DNA from: Tenodera sinensis | Lineage: Eukaryota; Arthropoda; Insecta; Mantodea; Mantidae | DNA length: 64,000 nucleotides | Direction: 5' to 3' | Assembly: GCA_030765045.1 (NCBI GenBank) | Contig: CM060961.1 | Coordinates: 35,635,305 to 35,699,304 of the forward strand | Shown here: piece after piece, positions 11,901 through 23,262 of the stretch | How positions within the stretch are numbered: position 1 is the stretch's first letter | Layout: every line of letters starts with the position of its first letter | The notes under the pieces: model-generated | Told to the model about the DNA's origin: nothing | Databases searched by the model: none | The model's input: only the letters and a program-made list of their open reading frames with translations | Program-made: the position numbers and the translations under genes

Positions 11901-13735
11901 ATAGTTTACCCTCCAATTCACTTCTTTCAACCAAAGCAAATTAGAAATAAATTAACAATAAACATAGGAAATTGCAATTTGAGAACTTCATTAATCCCTT
12001 TAAACTCACTTTATTCTTACATGTGACTGTAAATGTGGCAAAACGTAATAATATCATTTTTCTGTGGTACGGATATCGAATTTGACTCTTATATAACTCC
12101 GCAAAATAAACTCTCATATCCGATTATTGTAAAATTTTATATATTCTTCCTTTTTCTTTTCGGTTGGTGTGTTCAATGTGGTAATCACTGATTTAAAGAA
12201 AGACAAAAAGGCACATTCTTATTAGAATGTTTGAACCTAAGAAAGGTCCATGTAGTTCACAACAGACTAATGTGGAGCCCACTTGACCACAAGCGTCTGT
12301 TGTCTTCTTTCATCTGAAAGATTTAGGTATCAGGCTGCTTTTTAATCTACTAAAATATATTGATATTTTACCTCTTGACAGCTTTTATCACGGAATTTCA
12401 TCATGGTAATCAATGGGCGCAAGAACAATTAACTGAATTTCACATAACACAGCTAAAAATAAATTCTGGTTTGACAAAAGTAAGGATGTTTACAACCATT
12501 AAGTGAAAAATGCATATTTATTATGCATCAATTACTTATCCATAGTAATTATTTATCTAATATGCATCCTTGAAAATTACAGACTTTATTTTTGAAACAT
12601 TTCTATGCGTGAACATGAAGTCGAGCGTTGCGATTAATCATATCGGTTTATTTTGACTTGCCGTTGTCCCTGATACTTACATCTGAATGTAATATCGGTG
12701 TCCAAGTTTCGCTGCCTGCTGTTACGTACGTGGCGTATAAAGTAAAATTCTGCTACCTTTAGGAAGAAACTGTTGAAGCCGATAGTCTATGATAAATCCT
12801 CGCTACATTCTTACTCGGGTATAAAACACACCTCAGCTCGGTTTCTATGACAACGAGGAATGCAATTTCTTCATTCCCCTTGCGCTTTCTTTAAGAGAAC
12901 AAATGGAGGGGAGGGGGTTGCGTCATTAGAAACAAAGCACTACGCAATGCAAACAGGCAAGCAGTCACCAGCGGACTTATAAATAGATGGTACCTAGCAC
13001 ATACCTTTCAACCCTTAAGGGTTGTTTTCTTTCTGTGCGCGCATCAATCAGAGTAGCGAGGGTGCAGGGAGCGAGGCGGAAATGCGTTCCATGGAATTTT
13101 TCACTCACAATATGCCCCCTTTCTCGCGAGTTGAAAAGAATAGCAACAAAAGGACGAGTATAGTGTACGGTGAAAGATCGATCAAAATGATACGACAAAA
13201 AGCTCTGTCGGAGTGCGCACCAATTTTTAAGCCCACATCCGTCGCTGGGGTTGCTCTTTGAACCATCATCGCACGTCAAGACCAAGCACAAAAACTTATT
13301 TCTGCCCTGCTTAGTGTTTACCTCGGGCTCGGAAGTACCGCATTTGACCCGAAAACTCCATATCGAGAATTCAGCGGGAATCCTCTTTTAAGGTATTGAA
13401 CACAGAGGGAGAAAATTAAATTCATGACGAGCAGCAAGAAGTTTATCCTACCCCAAACAAATATCTACACACAAAAGTATATCTTATTTTTAAATACATC
13501 AAACGAGTTTGCTTAGAAAGTAATGTTTTGCTTATTGCATACATTTAATTTTATTGTCTATAAATAGTTTGTATCATTACAATTTTATAAGCAAATATAA
13601 ATAAATTGGGGACTAGAACCATGTGTAGAATATTTCAGCAGACAAGAAACAGAAGGGTTAGCCAGGATGAGAACAGTACAATATTTCTGAACTGATTAAG
13701 AATTAGGGAAAATATATTAATATGTGAATAACAAG
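11901..13735. other. Unassigned region with a less AT-rich island
   Basis: About 12830-13260 is clearly less AT-rich than its surroundings and holds overlapping open frames on both strands (12977-13291 minus, 13022-13261 plus). Neither shows a recognisable domain, and the overlap suggests composition rather than coding. A TATA-like ttataaata is at 12978-12986. Confidence 0.35.
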
Positions 13736-13737
13736 GA

Positions 13738-14171
13738 ATATCTCCGCAATGGTTCACTTTACAAGAAAATTTACTTGGACATAAATTGTGTATTTTAGCA
13801 AGATCTACATTTTTTGTATAGTATGATTTGGTCTATCTCTAACGGTTTAACAGTTATGCAAAAGTCGTCCAGAGTAAATACCACTACAGGGGCTATAGCC
13901 AGAAAATTCAAGATATACATTTCATTTGTCATAAAAGTATCTCAAACATATGACATTTTAATCAAAATTGTTACAGTCATTTTCAAGAAAATAAAAATTT
14001 TTGAAAAATGTTTCAAGTAAAGCGTAGTTTAGGGTGGGGCTATTTTCTTCAAAATCTTCGTGTCGCATCCTTGAAAGACATTAAAGTTAAATACCAACTT
14101 TGGTTTTTAATCTACCTTTCACCTTTGAGTTATGCTGTCCACAGACTGACACTCAGACTGACACTGACACT

Positions 14172-14254
<83 letters not shown>

Positions 14255-14402
14255 CTAACAGGTATTCCTTTCAAGATTCACGACCGCGGTTAGAAGACTC
14301 GCTTTTTTATATTTCAGGGGGGGGGGCCTCAAAACATATGTCCAGTAAAATCTCGATATCTAATTTTAGGATGCAATACAATACTTTCTCTACTTACTAT
14401 AC
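13738..14402 (-). repeat. GT-carrier repeat copy with (CA)n tract
   Basis: Reverse orientation relative to 19128-20005: atctccgcaatggttcac, catttcatttgtcataaaa, gtcgcatccttgaaagacat, ttgagttatgctgtccac, then a CA tract of about 80 bp (14172-14253), then ggcctcaaaacatatg and a final aatacaatacttt. The 3' part is diverged. Open frames such as 13814-14020 recur in other copies only because the DNA is repeated. Confidence 0.85.
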
Positions 14403-15013
14403 GCAGTAGTATTTAAAACATAATATAGAGGATAAAATAGTATTGCGAACTACTATTTTGTGGCAAAGCGCTTGAATATATTTAATAAAATACGAACAGA
14501 GACTAAATCTGGGATGTTTGAAATTTATTGCCAGGCATGTACTAAGATATGTACATAGGTTCTATGTGAAACCCTGGGGCTTTTACAAGCGTGTAAATTG
14601 AAGAGGGATGCAGGGAATTCGTTCTTCCCTGGAGAGTTTCATGTCCTCTGTTACAGATATTTGTATTTATCCTGCAAGGGTTTAATTTCAGCTAACTTTG
14701 AACGAGGGATTTAAACTCTACATTAATGCCAACATTGTGTTCATAAGGGTAAAAATAAAAGTATGAGAATAGTCTATGTATGTGGCTCACACACTTCATT
14801 CATGCACCCAGTGTTACCTGCGTAAATTGCGGTTTCAGTAAATTACCATACGAGGTTGCCAAATGGGTTTTACAAAATGAGGAAAACAAAAACAAGCTTT
14901 GCAGAAATCTTTTCAGTGTTCCGTAAAGCTCTAGAAAATATTTAGCGCGTCTATCATTCTGAAATTGGAAAGTAAAATAGATTATTTCAATACCGTTAAA
15001 ATAAACTTTGCTT

Positions 15014-15136
15014 GACTGAGTTAGCGACTGAGTTAGCGACTGAGTTAGCGACTGAGTTAGCGACTGAGTTAGTGACTGAGTTAGCGGCTGAGTTAGCGGC
15101 TGAGTTAGCGGCTGAGTTAGCGACTGAGTTAGCGAC
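15014..15136. repeat. 12-bp tandem minisatellite (gactgagttagc)
   Basis: About ten tandem copies of gactgagttagc with variant units (g to a, gact to ggct). Confidence 0.95.
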
Positions 15137-15762
15137 TTTTAAGGACCTGTCGGAATGAGATCATTTGGGTCCGACTTCACTTGATGAATGATAACATTAC
15201 AAAGTTAAATACTACAGTAGGTTTGTGGGAGTTACAAAGATTGTACTTACAACTCTTGATAACTAACTCCTAAGTTAGTGTTTTAAATCACCAGAAAATC
15301 ACTTAAAATATATTCACAAATTCCTGAAAATACTCGTAAAATGTCTCAAGCACAAAGAACTTCATTTCTGTTTAAAATATATCTAACGTGATCAAGTGTA
15401 GGAAAATATGCCAGTGCTATAGTATTTTTCTTTATTTAATGTTGGCAGGAACCGTTTATCATCTGTTTTATTTCCGTATCAGCTCTAGGTAAGGCAGCCT
15501 GTTATTGGTTTGAATTCAACTTGACTCACACGCATTAGCCTTTGAACCTAGGTGAGCGGCGAAAGGGAAGGAGTGTGGAAAATGTTAGGTGAGTGACTGG
15601 AAGGCATGAATCTCAGACCGCTCACACTAGACCATGGATGAGTCCGTCTCTCATTGGTTTGTTGTAAAGAAATTGTCAGTAGTTCGACTGCAGTACTAGC
15701 AATGTGGAATTGGTCACTGTTCGTTGTGTTTACGTTCTCTTCTGCGATTTACAAGGATCACT

Positions 15763-16120
15763 ATGTCAGAATCATCACGGGCTGCCACATTTAAAATATT
15801 AGTGGAAGAATTTGGTGGAAATAATTTCACCGTGAATGAAGAAAAAGGACAATAGAGGTTATGTCATTCAGAAAATTATTTAAAAAATCACTTGTGGCAT
15901 CCTCGGGTAGTAAAAAGGCTGAGTTCACCACTGAAGTGAAAGTTCTATAAAGATTCTGTGTAATATGATGATACATAGCGATATACCATTTTATGAACTA
16001 CGCCATTCTGAGTTTAAAAGCTGCATTCGGAAATATACCAAGGTATTTGACTAAAGGCAAAATATTCTAACGCATAACAAACTTCACAACTGCAATCCAA
16101 AGATGCAAGAGTTTTTCATC
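15763..16120 (+). pseudogene. hAT transposase N-terminal relic
   Basis: ATG 15763 opens a frame with LVEEFGGNNFTVN, which resembles LLEEFGRNNFVSNGD of the hAT element at 33090-33950. After a stop and frame shifts, SDIPFYELRHSEFKSCIRKYTKVF (about 15981-16050) resembles the segment before the catalytic core of the same transposase group. Homology fades after about 16100. No TIR is visible. The fragment is too degraded to encode a protein. Confidence 0.55.
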
Positions 16121-17450
16121 GTAGAGAACTAGAAGACACAAAAACGTGTCTCGTCAGGAGTTCACGTTCTAGCAAATGTATTAAATATAGACACTGAAAG
16201 CGTCACTTTTAGGTGATATAAAAGAGAGCCAGAAATATGTATATGGGCCGCACATTGGATAAGTTGCCCCCTAATTAAATGCCACGTCGAAAGTGCGACA
16301 ACCACAGTTGATGAAAATTGATACGGCCCACAAAACTCACATCGTACGGATGTAAAATTTAATCTAAAGTGTCAAGCACTAATCAAAATATGTGACAAGT
16401 GCGGAAAAATGTGATGACAGAATTATGACACATGTTACCCCGATTTTAACGCGTCTCTCTGAAACGTGACAGCTTTATGAATTGTAATTTACCATAGATT
16501 TCCATTCGAATACGTCACACAAGTCAAATAATAGTTTAAAAGGCCAAAAAGTTGGTTACGCATTGGTAATCTATATTGCCATAAAGGTTTATATTGACAA
16601 ATACCGACAATACTATAATTTATCGTTGTGTGTTTTTTAAAACACCCCAGATTTTGAATTTTATTAGAGTGAGGATGAGCTTCCACTTTGGTCAAATTGA
16701 TGTAACCTTCCGAATACTCTCGTGTATACAGTTTGTCACCAGGCTATTTATAGTATATCCTAGTATTAATTCGACATCACAATACCCAAGTGATATTTTA
16801 GCCTGTTTAGTAAACAAACAAAACAAACACAAAAAGAAAGAAAGAAAAAAAAATGTCTGGATTTTTGTTACAAAAAATGCACCATATGTTGCAGAATATA
16901 TCTGTGAACTTTTAATCCCCGAGGGAGGGGGGAACACATCTTTTGGAGGTCACTTTTAAAGTGATGCACCTCATCCTCTGCCTTTTAAATGCGCAAATCC
17001 ACACCTTCAATTTCAAATTTAAACTCATTTTTCTCAGAAACGATCTTTTTGTTACTTTTTCATATTTAGTATCTATCTTCTCCCACAAAATTTAGCTAGA
17101 GATCTAAATTCTTTTTCCAATATAGTTCAGAATATAGGTTGAAGCCGAAATTATGAACTCCATAATTATAGAAATAATACTGCTTCACTTGGCAGAATTA
17201 AATAGCTGCGAAATATTAAAATCGTCGCATGTATAAAAGGTACAGACCTGGGAACATCGTTAAAATTGTTAGAAGGGACATATAATGGTACAGACAAGTC
17301 ATTAGTGGCAAGTTCTAGGTAACCGGACTGAAACCTTGTAAGGCTAGTTTTCCTAGAAATCGCTTAGTGCAGGTGTGTTGAACAGGAAAACAAGGGATGG
17401 TCACGTACGCTTCGGCGAAACCTAGTTGCAAGCATAGAGGTAATTAAGAA
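16121..17450. other. Unassigned AT-rich DNA
   Basis: Two overlapping opposite-strand frames near 16489-16959 have no recognisable domain. Nothing else seen. Confidence 0.4.
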
Positions 17451-17458
17451 GAACCTGT

Positions 17459-17565
17459 CGTCCAGATCCCCGAGTGAGCAGGTCAGTCGGGACATAGGCG
17501 CCCAGATCTCCGAGCAAGAGGTCGGTCACAGGACATGCATTCCGGATCCTCGAGTGTGAGGACAC
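17459..17565. repeat. Degenerate tandem repeat of about 39 bp
   Basis: Three diverged units beginning ccagatccccgag (17462), ccagatctccgag (17501) and ccggatcctcgag (17540), each containing a gaggtc/caggtc...gggacat-like part. Confidence 0.6.
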
Positions 17566-19127
17566 ATTACATTTTACAGTAACAATCTTCGGTCTTAGTA
17601 AAGACACAGTAATGACGTAACATTTCTAATAGCGATCGGAAAATCTCAGGCATTGTTTTGATTGACAATAAAAGTGTTTCAACGAGAGTTCTGGTTTTCA
17701 TGTGAAAATACCCACGCATACCCAGAAATTAAGGTCAATGCAGATCAGCCGGAGAGAAACCACCTGAGAACATCAATCCGCTTAGGATAGTGGAACAGTG
17801 GGGGCGGTTATCCCGCTTCAGGGTAATAAAATATCCGTTTGAAATTTTGATATTGTGTGTACCTTTTTAAAAAAATAATAAATATAATAATGACCTGTTT
17901 TTCATAAATTGTTACGCTTTGCGGTATTAATTTTTTAAAAAAAAAAATAAATATTCACTATATGAAAATTTCATTCCTTTAGTTTGTTGGAAAGGTAATT
18001 ACAGATACAATTTAAAAATTCAATTCCCTTGTTGAACATCTGTTGGAGGAGATAGATTTTCATTATACCCAATAAAATTGATATAAATTAATATATCACG
18101 AACATGATTAGATATTTGAATGAAATATGGTACAGAATTTTTTTAGCCTACACAAAAAAATGTAACTTCGATACTTCTGAAAATCACCTTTTTCATTTCG
18201 GTGTGCCCCCACGCAATAAGCGGCACCAACTCCAACTGGTTTGATATGTTTGAAACCTTTTACTCAAAACATGCATAATAGCCTTTGTCATGTGGAGAAT
18301 AATATTATAATTCCCAACAAAGAATTGAAACTGTGTTAAAAGGCTAAATTAAATACCAAAAGTCGAAGTGGCAATGGCGCGCCTGGCATACAAGTTATAC
18401 TATTGAACTAGGAATATACTTTTATTCAAGTATCGAAATAGCTGAAGAGAATAATTCTAGCTATGTTTTCATGTCAGAATATACAAATGAGGATTGCGTA
18501 AAACTGTAAAATAAGGGGCAGCTGACTCACCAAAGCCAAAGAGAGGTGGGAAAGCTTAAACAAGTTGCTGAGCGTAAAACTGAAAATAAAGAAGAAATCA
18601 GAAAACCACACGGTTACCAACACCACCATTAATCATCGTTTCCCTTTCATCACCAAGCAGATGTTAAAAAGAAAACCGGATGATGCAAGATCGTTAACTT
18701 CTCAATACTGTCTGACAGGAGATTTTATCCTTCCAAAATATGATGAGCAATATAGTGTAAACAAAAAGCTCAGAAAATTCACACTCATCATCTAGCTGTT
18801 AGAAACAATAAGATGTTTGTGGCAATAATTGAACGTCTCATCCCCAAATGTAAGTTACATCAGGTTTCATTTGTTTATTTGATATGCACACATGCATAAC
18901 GTAAGTAATGCCCGGAGAGCATAAAAAGTTCGAGCTGGGCCAGTTGTAATATTTCCTGGAAGTATCTCAGCTACTGGAAGCCAGCAGCTATTCCAACTGG
19001 AATCTAACTAGAAATTACACACCTTAATTACTGGAATCTAGCAGCTTTTCCAAAATCCTTTTACTTCCTTTTAGAGCCACCTCAGCTTTCACGGCACCCT
19101 GACCTATTCGATATACACATTTCATTT
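17566..19127. other. Unassigned AT-rich DNA
   Basis: No recognisable gene or repeat. A-rich runs lie near 17870-17950. Confidence 0.4.
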
Positions 19128-20005
19128 TTACTTTCTCTACCGGTAAGCAGGGATATTGTATTCCACCCAAAAATTCGGTGTCGAGATTTCACCGGAAATA
19201 TATGTTTTGAGACCCCCTGAATCCAAAAAAAGCATTTTTAGAAAAAGGTCCGCGTGTGTGTGTATCTGTCTGTCAGTCAGTCTGTCAGTCTGTGGACAGC
19301 ATAGCTCAAAAACGAGAAGTCGGTTAAAAACCAAAGTTGGTATTTAACTTTAATGTCTTTCAAGGATGCGACACGAAGATTTTGAAGAAAATAGCCCCAC
19401 CCCAAACTACCCTTTACATGGAAAATTTTTCGAAAATTTTGATTTTCTTGAAGATGGCTCTAACAACTTTGATTAAAATGTCATATGTTTGAGATATTTT
19501 TATGACAAATAAAATGTATATCTTGAATTTTCTGGCTATAGCCCCTGTAGTCGTATTTACTCTGGGCGACTTTTGCATAACTCGTAAACCGTTAGAGATA
19601 GACCAAATTATACTATACAAAAAATGTAGATCTTGCTAAAATACACAATTTATGTCTCAATAAATTTTCTTGTAGGGTGAACCATTTCGGAGATATTCCT
19701 TGTTATGTGTGTGAGTTTCGGAAAACTTGGAACTTTCGTGAAATGGGTCATCGTTGTTCATTTTTTTATATGTTACGTGTACAAAGAGAACGGAATCTCA
19801 AAGCTTTAAAAGATTTGACTATCGCACAAAGCCTACTGTATCCCAATATTCCCCTTGCACCTACAAGGAAATAAGCGATAAGATAGTTTGTACAAATGTT
19901 TATTTTAACTAACACGAAGAAGATATAGGAATAAGAGTTTGTAAGAATGGTTAGTACAAGAGTAGAGAAAGTCATGTGAGTGCAACACATCCGATTTTTC
20001 ATAAA
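19128..20005 (+). repeat. GT-carrier repeat, most complete copy
   Basis: Used here as the reference copy of a dispersed family (about 870 bp). Order: actttctctaccggtaagc, tgtattccaccca, gagatttcaccggaaatata, a GT/CTGT microsatellite (19253-19300), ctgtggacagcatagctc, a long AT-rich body, ctaacacgaagaagatat, then gtagagaaagtcatgtgagt. The 11-mer actttctctac near the start reappears inverted near the end. Copies also lie near 9.5, 11.5, 13.7, 20.0, 21.5, 37.8, 50.0, 51.9, 52.7, 54.2, 56.1, 62.0 and 63.3 kb. No coding capacity is evident. Confidence 0.9.
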
Positions 20006-20085
20006 GTATCCGAGACAAGTTATACTTTAATCAAAACCCTCAAGAGTCATTTTTTAGAAAAACAAAATTTTCTTAGCATTGTCTC
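20006..20085 (-). repeat. GT-carrier repeat, reverse-orientation fragment
   Basis: The short block around actttaatcaaaaccctcaa and cattttttagaaaaacaaaa matches the family body in reverse, directly after the complete forward copy. Confidence 0.5.
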
Positions 20086-20559
20086 TGTAAAGAGGAGTAA
20101 AAAAGGTACAAATGGATGTTAAACTGTGCTCTGTAGCAGAGCGAACACACCATCATTATTACTGCAACCTAATTAGAATGAGAGGTCAGCGGATCCCTAT
20201 CCCATATACCGCACGCACAATCGATCCATTGACCGAGTACAGATGGAAGAAACAGTATCAAGTAGACGGGCATTTTGATGAACCGGATGCAAGTCTATGA
20301 TATAATAATAACAGCTCATGTTTGGAACGGTGCAAATGAACCACGCTATCACGCACCCTACCGTGTCTGGGGGAGCAATCTTTTACAACTCAGCCTTCCT
20401 CCTCCGTTAAAAATTCTACCCCACGCCTCCCAAACTTAAGCGAGGCGAATAATTCAGCTACCAGAAACAAAACAGTATCGCCTGCAAATTGAAAACTAAA
20501 CTTCTGCACTGCATATGTTTCTACCCACAACTACTCATGTTATGTTGGTTGCAGAGATT

Positions 20560-20755
20560 CTCCTTTACTACCTCTATGGTCCCGTGACTAACATACTAGC
20601 TTCCAACTTCAGAGATCCCTGGTTCGAGTCCTGGCTGCAAGAGGGAATTTATTCCTTAGCCAAGATTACTTTCCAGCCTCTTCAGAGTTCCGTGGCCAGC
20701 ACGTTTCCCAGATCTGAAACCTCTCGACTATTTTCTGTGGAGTTTTATAAAGATT
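20560..20755 (+). mobile_element. Possible tRNA-derived SINE (family E)
   Basis: A B box (ggttcgagtcc, about 20622) with an A-box-like tggtcccgtgactaaca upstream. The body includes cgtggccagcacg and cccagatctgaaacc. No second copy was found in this window. Confidence 0.45.
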
Positions 20756-20890
20756 ATGCTGTATGACACTCCTGTAATGTCATCGGAGGACCTTATGGCT
20801 CGAGTCCACGGAGCGATTGAAAATCTTCAAAGATAATCACACGTAATGGGTCATGTGCATGAGGCTCGAAGGAGTTTGTAATGTAGACAG
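20756..20890 (+). pseudogene. Possible DDE_3 transposase tail relic
   Basis: A short frame reads YDTPVMSSEDLMARVHGAIENLQ, resembling the helix after the third catalytic Asp in insect IS630/mariner transposases. After a stop the similarity is weak. About 25 codons only. Confidence 0.35.
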
Positions 20891-21483
20891 CTCGATGTTG
20901 GGTTTATTGACGAAATGTGAACGTCCACCCATATCACACTTTGTTGCGCCACAGCGTTCAAACCGTACATTTCCGGACAGGGATTCCTTCTTGAAAACCT
21001 ATCAGTTTGTCGTCCCGCACAGCATACTAAGCGTTGTCGACATTTTTTGGACGTCCTGTATTTATTGGGCGTGAAACACCCTTTAAATTTGCTCAGAGGC
21101 CTCTAAAATGCTTGAAAATGGTTTACGTGCTGAAAATCTATGACGTGGGACCATAGGCTTTACTTCTCTTCAGGAAATGCTAATGCCCTTTTAAAGCTAA
21201 AAAATTATTTGAAATAAATTGTTTGCTTTAACGCGATATAATTCCTTTGGAAAATATTCTCTCTCTGTCTCCCTCTCTCTAATAATTTACTAATTATGCA
21301 ACAGACAGCGAGCATGAAAAGGACTTTAAAACTATTTGCAGGAAATTTTAGGTATACCTACTTTTTATTTCCATGCAAATGTTTTTAAAATGTGGTACGT
21401 TAATCAAACTCATAAAACGCATCGTTTATAAAATACGTAAATATATAATTTTTACATGTAAAATATACAGAGCTTGCACTGGG

Positions 21484-21550
21484 AATTCTCTTTAAAATCT
21501 CCGTGTCGCATCCTTGAAAGACGAACTTGGATACCAAATAGAAATTTAAG
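21484..21550 (-). repeat. GT-carrier repeat fragment
   Basis: ctttaaaatctccgtgtcgcatccttgaaagac matches the family in reverse orientation. Confidence 0.6.
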
Positions 21551-21674
21551 CATGCTGTTATACCTGATATACGTTAAGAAATATCCTATTTACCGTATTA
21601 TATGGATAATATTAATTAAATTTTCCTGCATCTTCTTATAAATTCATTTTGTAACATAATCAATGAAAATATGA

Positions 21675-21840
21675 GCTGTTACAGTCATACGACTTTCTCT
21701 ACTCTTGTACAAACTCTTATTACAAATGCTTATTCCTCTATCTACTTCATGATAATTGAAATAGATTTGTAGAAATTATCTTACTGCTAATTTTAGTAGG
21801 TGCAAGAGGAATAGAATGCAGTGTCAAAATAATATTCCTC
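21675..21840 (-). repeat. GT-carrier repeat fragment (terminal part)
   Basis: acgactttctctactcttgtacaaactcttatt and a diverged tacttcatgataattgaaatag match the family end in reverse. Confidence 0.6.
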
Positions 21841-21857
21841 AGATCTTGTTTAGGAAA

Positions 21858-22050
21858 ATTCGGACACCCTCCTTACAGTCCGGATTTAGCACCAAGCAAT
21901 TTTCGTCAACTTCTTTATCTGAAGAAATTCATTGGTGCAAAACATTTTAGCGATAAAGGGGTAAAGGAGTAAGTGCAGACTGGCATTTGTAAAATAATAC
22001 TCGGTTGTTTTTAAAACATTATAGGCACTTACTTTAAAAAACGCCTCGTG
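21858..22050 (+). pseudogene. Mariner-like transposase C-terminal relic
   Basis: The frame reads GHPPYSPDLAPSNF (21868-21903), matching the mariner motif HPPYSPDLAPSDF that carries the third catalytic Asp, followed by LLYLKKFIGAKHFSDKGVKE, the typical downstream helix. An in-frame stop follows at about 21970, then further weakly similar residues. Dead fragment. Confidence 0.7.
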
Positions 22051-22900
22051 CATAGTAACTTATGTTATTGTCGCCGCCAAAGCTGAATTAGGTTATGTTC
22101 GGCAGGCCATGATACGTCCATATAGTATAAGTTTTTCTCAGTACACAAACGCCTTCGGGTGATGTAAAATAGCTTTCTGACATACCGAGAAACCAATGTG
22201 ATGTATTTTGCAATGCTCCTGCGATACAAACTCAGTTTCTCGGTTCTTCTAAATTCGTGCAAGTGGATAATTTATCATTTCTAACAGCCACCTGAGACAT
22301 TTGGTGAAGGTAACAGTCTATAATAAAGCGTTATGAAATAAAGTATGCTAAAGGTTTATATTTCTTCTTGCCGGTTTAAAAGTGCCCTTCGTTTCTCATT
22401 TTTATGAGCTAGAGTACTTCAAAAGGTCGGCATATCTTAATATTGTGGAGTAATTCAGTGGCATTCACGTATCCAATACATCGTGGGATTTTACACTATC
22501 TTTCACACTTCTGTGTCTAGAGTAATAATTTATTACTTACTTAGAGAGTTATTTTTCCTCTTAAGAGTATACCGAGAGCGTCACGTGATATATTATTCGA
22601 TTTAACGCTTGCGAGCTTCTTTAGCAAGAAAAATGCTGATATAAGAAATCGTTAGTTACAGCATAGAGATGAGGTTCTATAGATTGGTGCCGCCACCATC
22701 GACTTTATTTTCCTCTTTTCTTTATTCAGTGTAAAAGCGAACAAAGATACCATTAAAGATGCTCTCACAACTATACTTCCTTGATGGTAGCTTTAATTGC
22801 GACGATGAAAAGTTCCAAAAATGAACTGGTAACATCATATTAATCTACAACCCATTCAAAATTATGAAAGGGGAAAAAACATTTTGTGGTGGGGGAAAAA
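22051..22900. other. Unassigned DNA
   Basis: No recognised feature. Confidence 0.35.
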
Positions 22901-22904
22901 GGCA

Positions 22905-23125
22905 CTTACGCCCTTGCCGCGGGCAAGCCTGCGAGTCTAAGACTTCTGCCCTGGTTTCGAATCAGGGCACTACTCACTAGAAAACCCCACCAGATAATTT
23001 TGAGACCTAAACCTCAGTTTTGCAGTGCCATATTAAAGTATCTGCGCGTTCAACTGTGATAGATGAGAGTTGACTGTTAGTGGCAATTATAGCTAATAGT
23101 GGTCGGACGAATACCAGGCATAGAG
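22905..23125 (+). mobile_element. Possible tRNA-derived SINE
   Basis: A B-box-like ggtttcgaatc (about 22954) lies inside the palindrome gccctggtttcgaatcagggc, resembling a T arm. The A box is weak. A single copy immediately before the LINE-A 3' end. Confidence 0.35.
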
Positions 23126-23129
23126 TAGA

Positions 23130-23143
23130 ATTGGGTAACTGAA
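23130..23143. repeat. Target-site duplication, LINE-A copy 1 (3' side)
   Basis: attgggtaactgaa here and attgtataactgaa at 29960-29973 match at 12 of 14 positions and bracket the element. Confidence 0.6.
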
Positions 23144-23206
23144 TGAATGAATGAATGAATGAATGAATGAATGAATGAATGAATGAATGAATGAATGAAC
23201 ATGTTA

Positions 23207-23262
23207 TTCGGCAATGTTTTGCAACATGCCCTGGCTGTTCAGGGGCACCCCTCTTCAGCCTA
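23207..23262 (-). other. LINE-A 3' terminal hairpins (copy 1)
   Basis: Two adjacent stem-loops just before the tail. The first pairs 23210-23218 with 23223-23230 (one bulged A). The second pairs GGCTG 23233-23237 with CAGCC 23256-23260 and AGGG with CCCT inside, across a symmetrical 3-nt internal loop. Both recur in copy 2 at 30044-30095. A 3' structure is the usual signal by which a LINE reverse transcriptase recognises its own RNA. Confidence 0.7.

Noticed and set aside
12977..13291. Overlapping opposite-strand frames of 104 and 79 codons in a less AT-rich island
   Set aside because: No recognisable domain, and mutual overlap suggests composition. A transcript or homologue would be needed.
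13814..14020. A recurring 50-70 codon frame (MYSIIWSISNG...) at 13814, 19414-19620, 52946 and elsewhere
   Set aside because: It recurs because the GT-carrier DNA is repeated. Other copies carry stops or shifts in it, and there is no domain or start context. A dN/dS test across genome copies showing strong purifying selection would change this view.
15014..15136. CRISPR-like array
   Set aside because: Head-to-tail 12-bp repeats without unique spacers in a eukaryotic setting. The same holds for 55075-55318.
19128..20005. Calling the GT-carrier repeat a DNA transposon with actttctctac TIRs
   Set aside because: The 11-mer is inverted near both ends, but sequence beyond it (catgtgagtgcaacacat) is also shared between copies, so it is not the true terminus. 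No TSD could be fixed.
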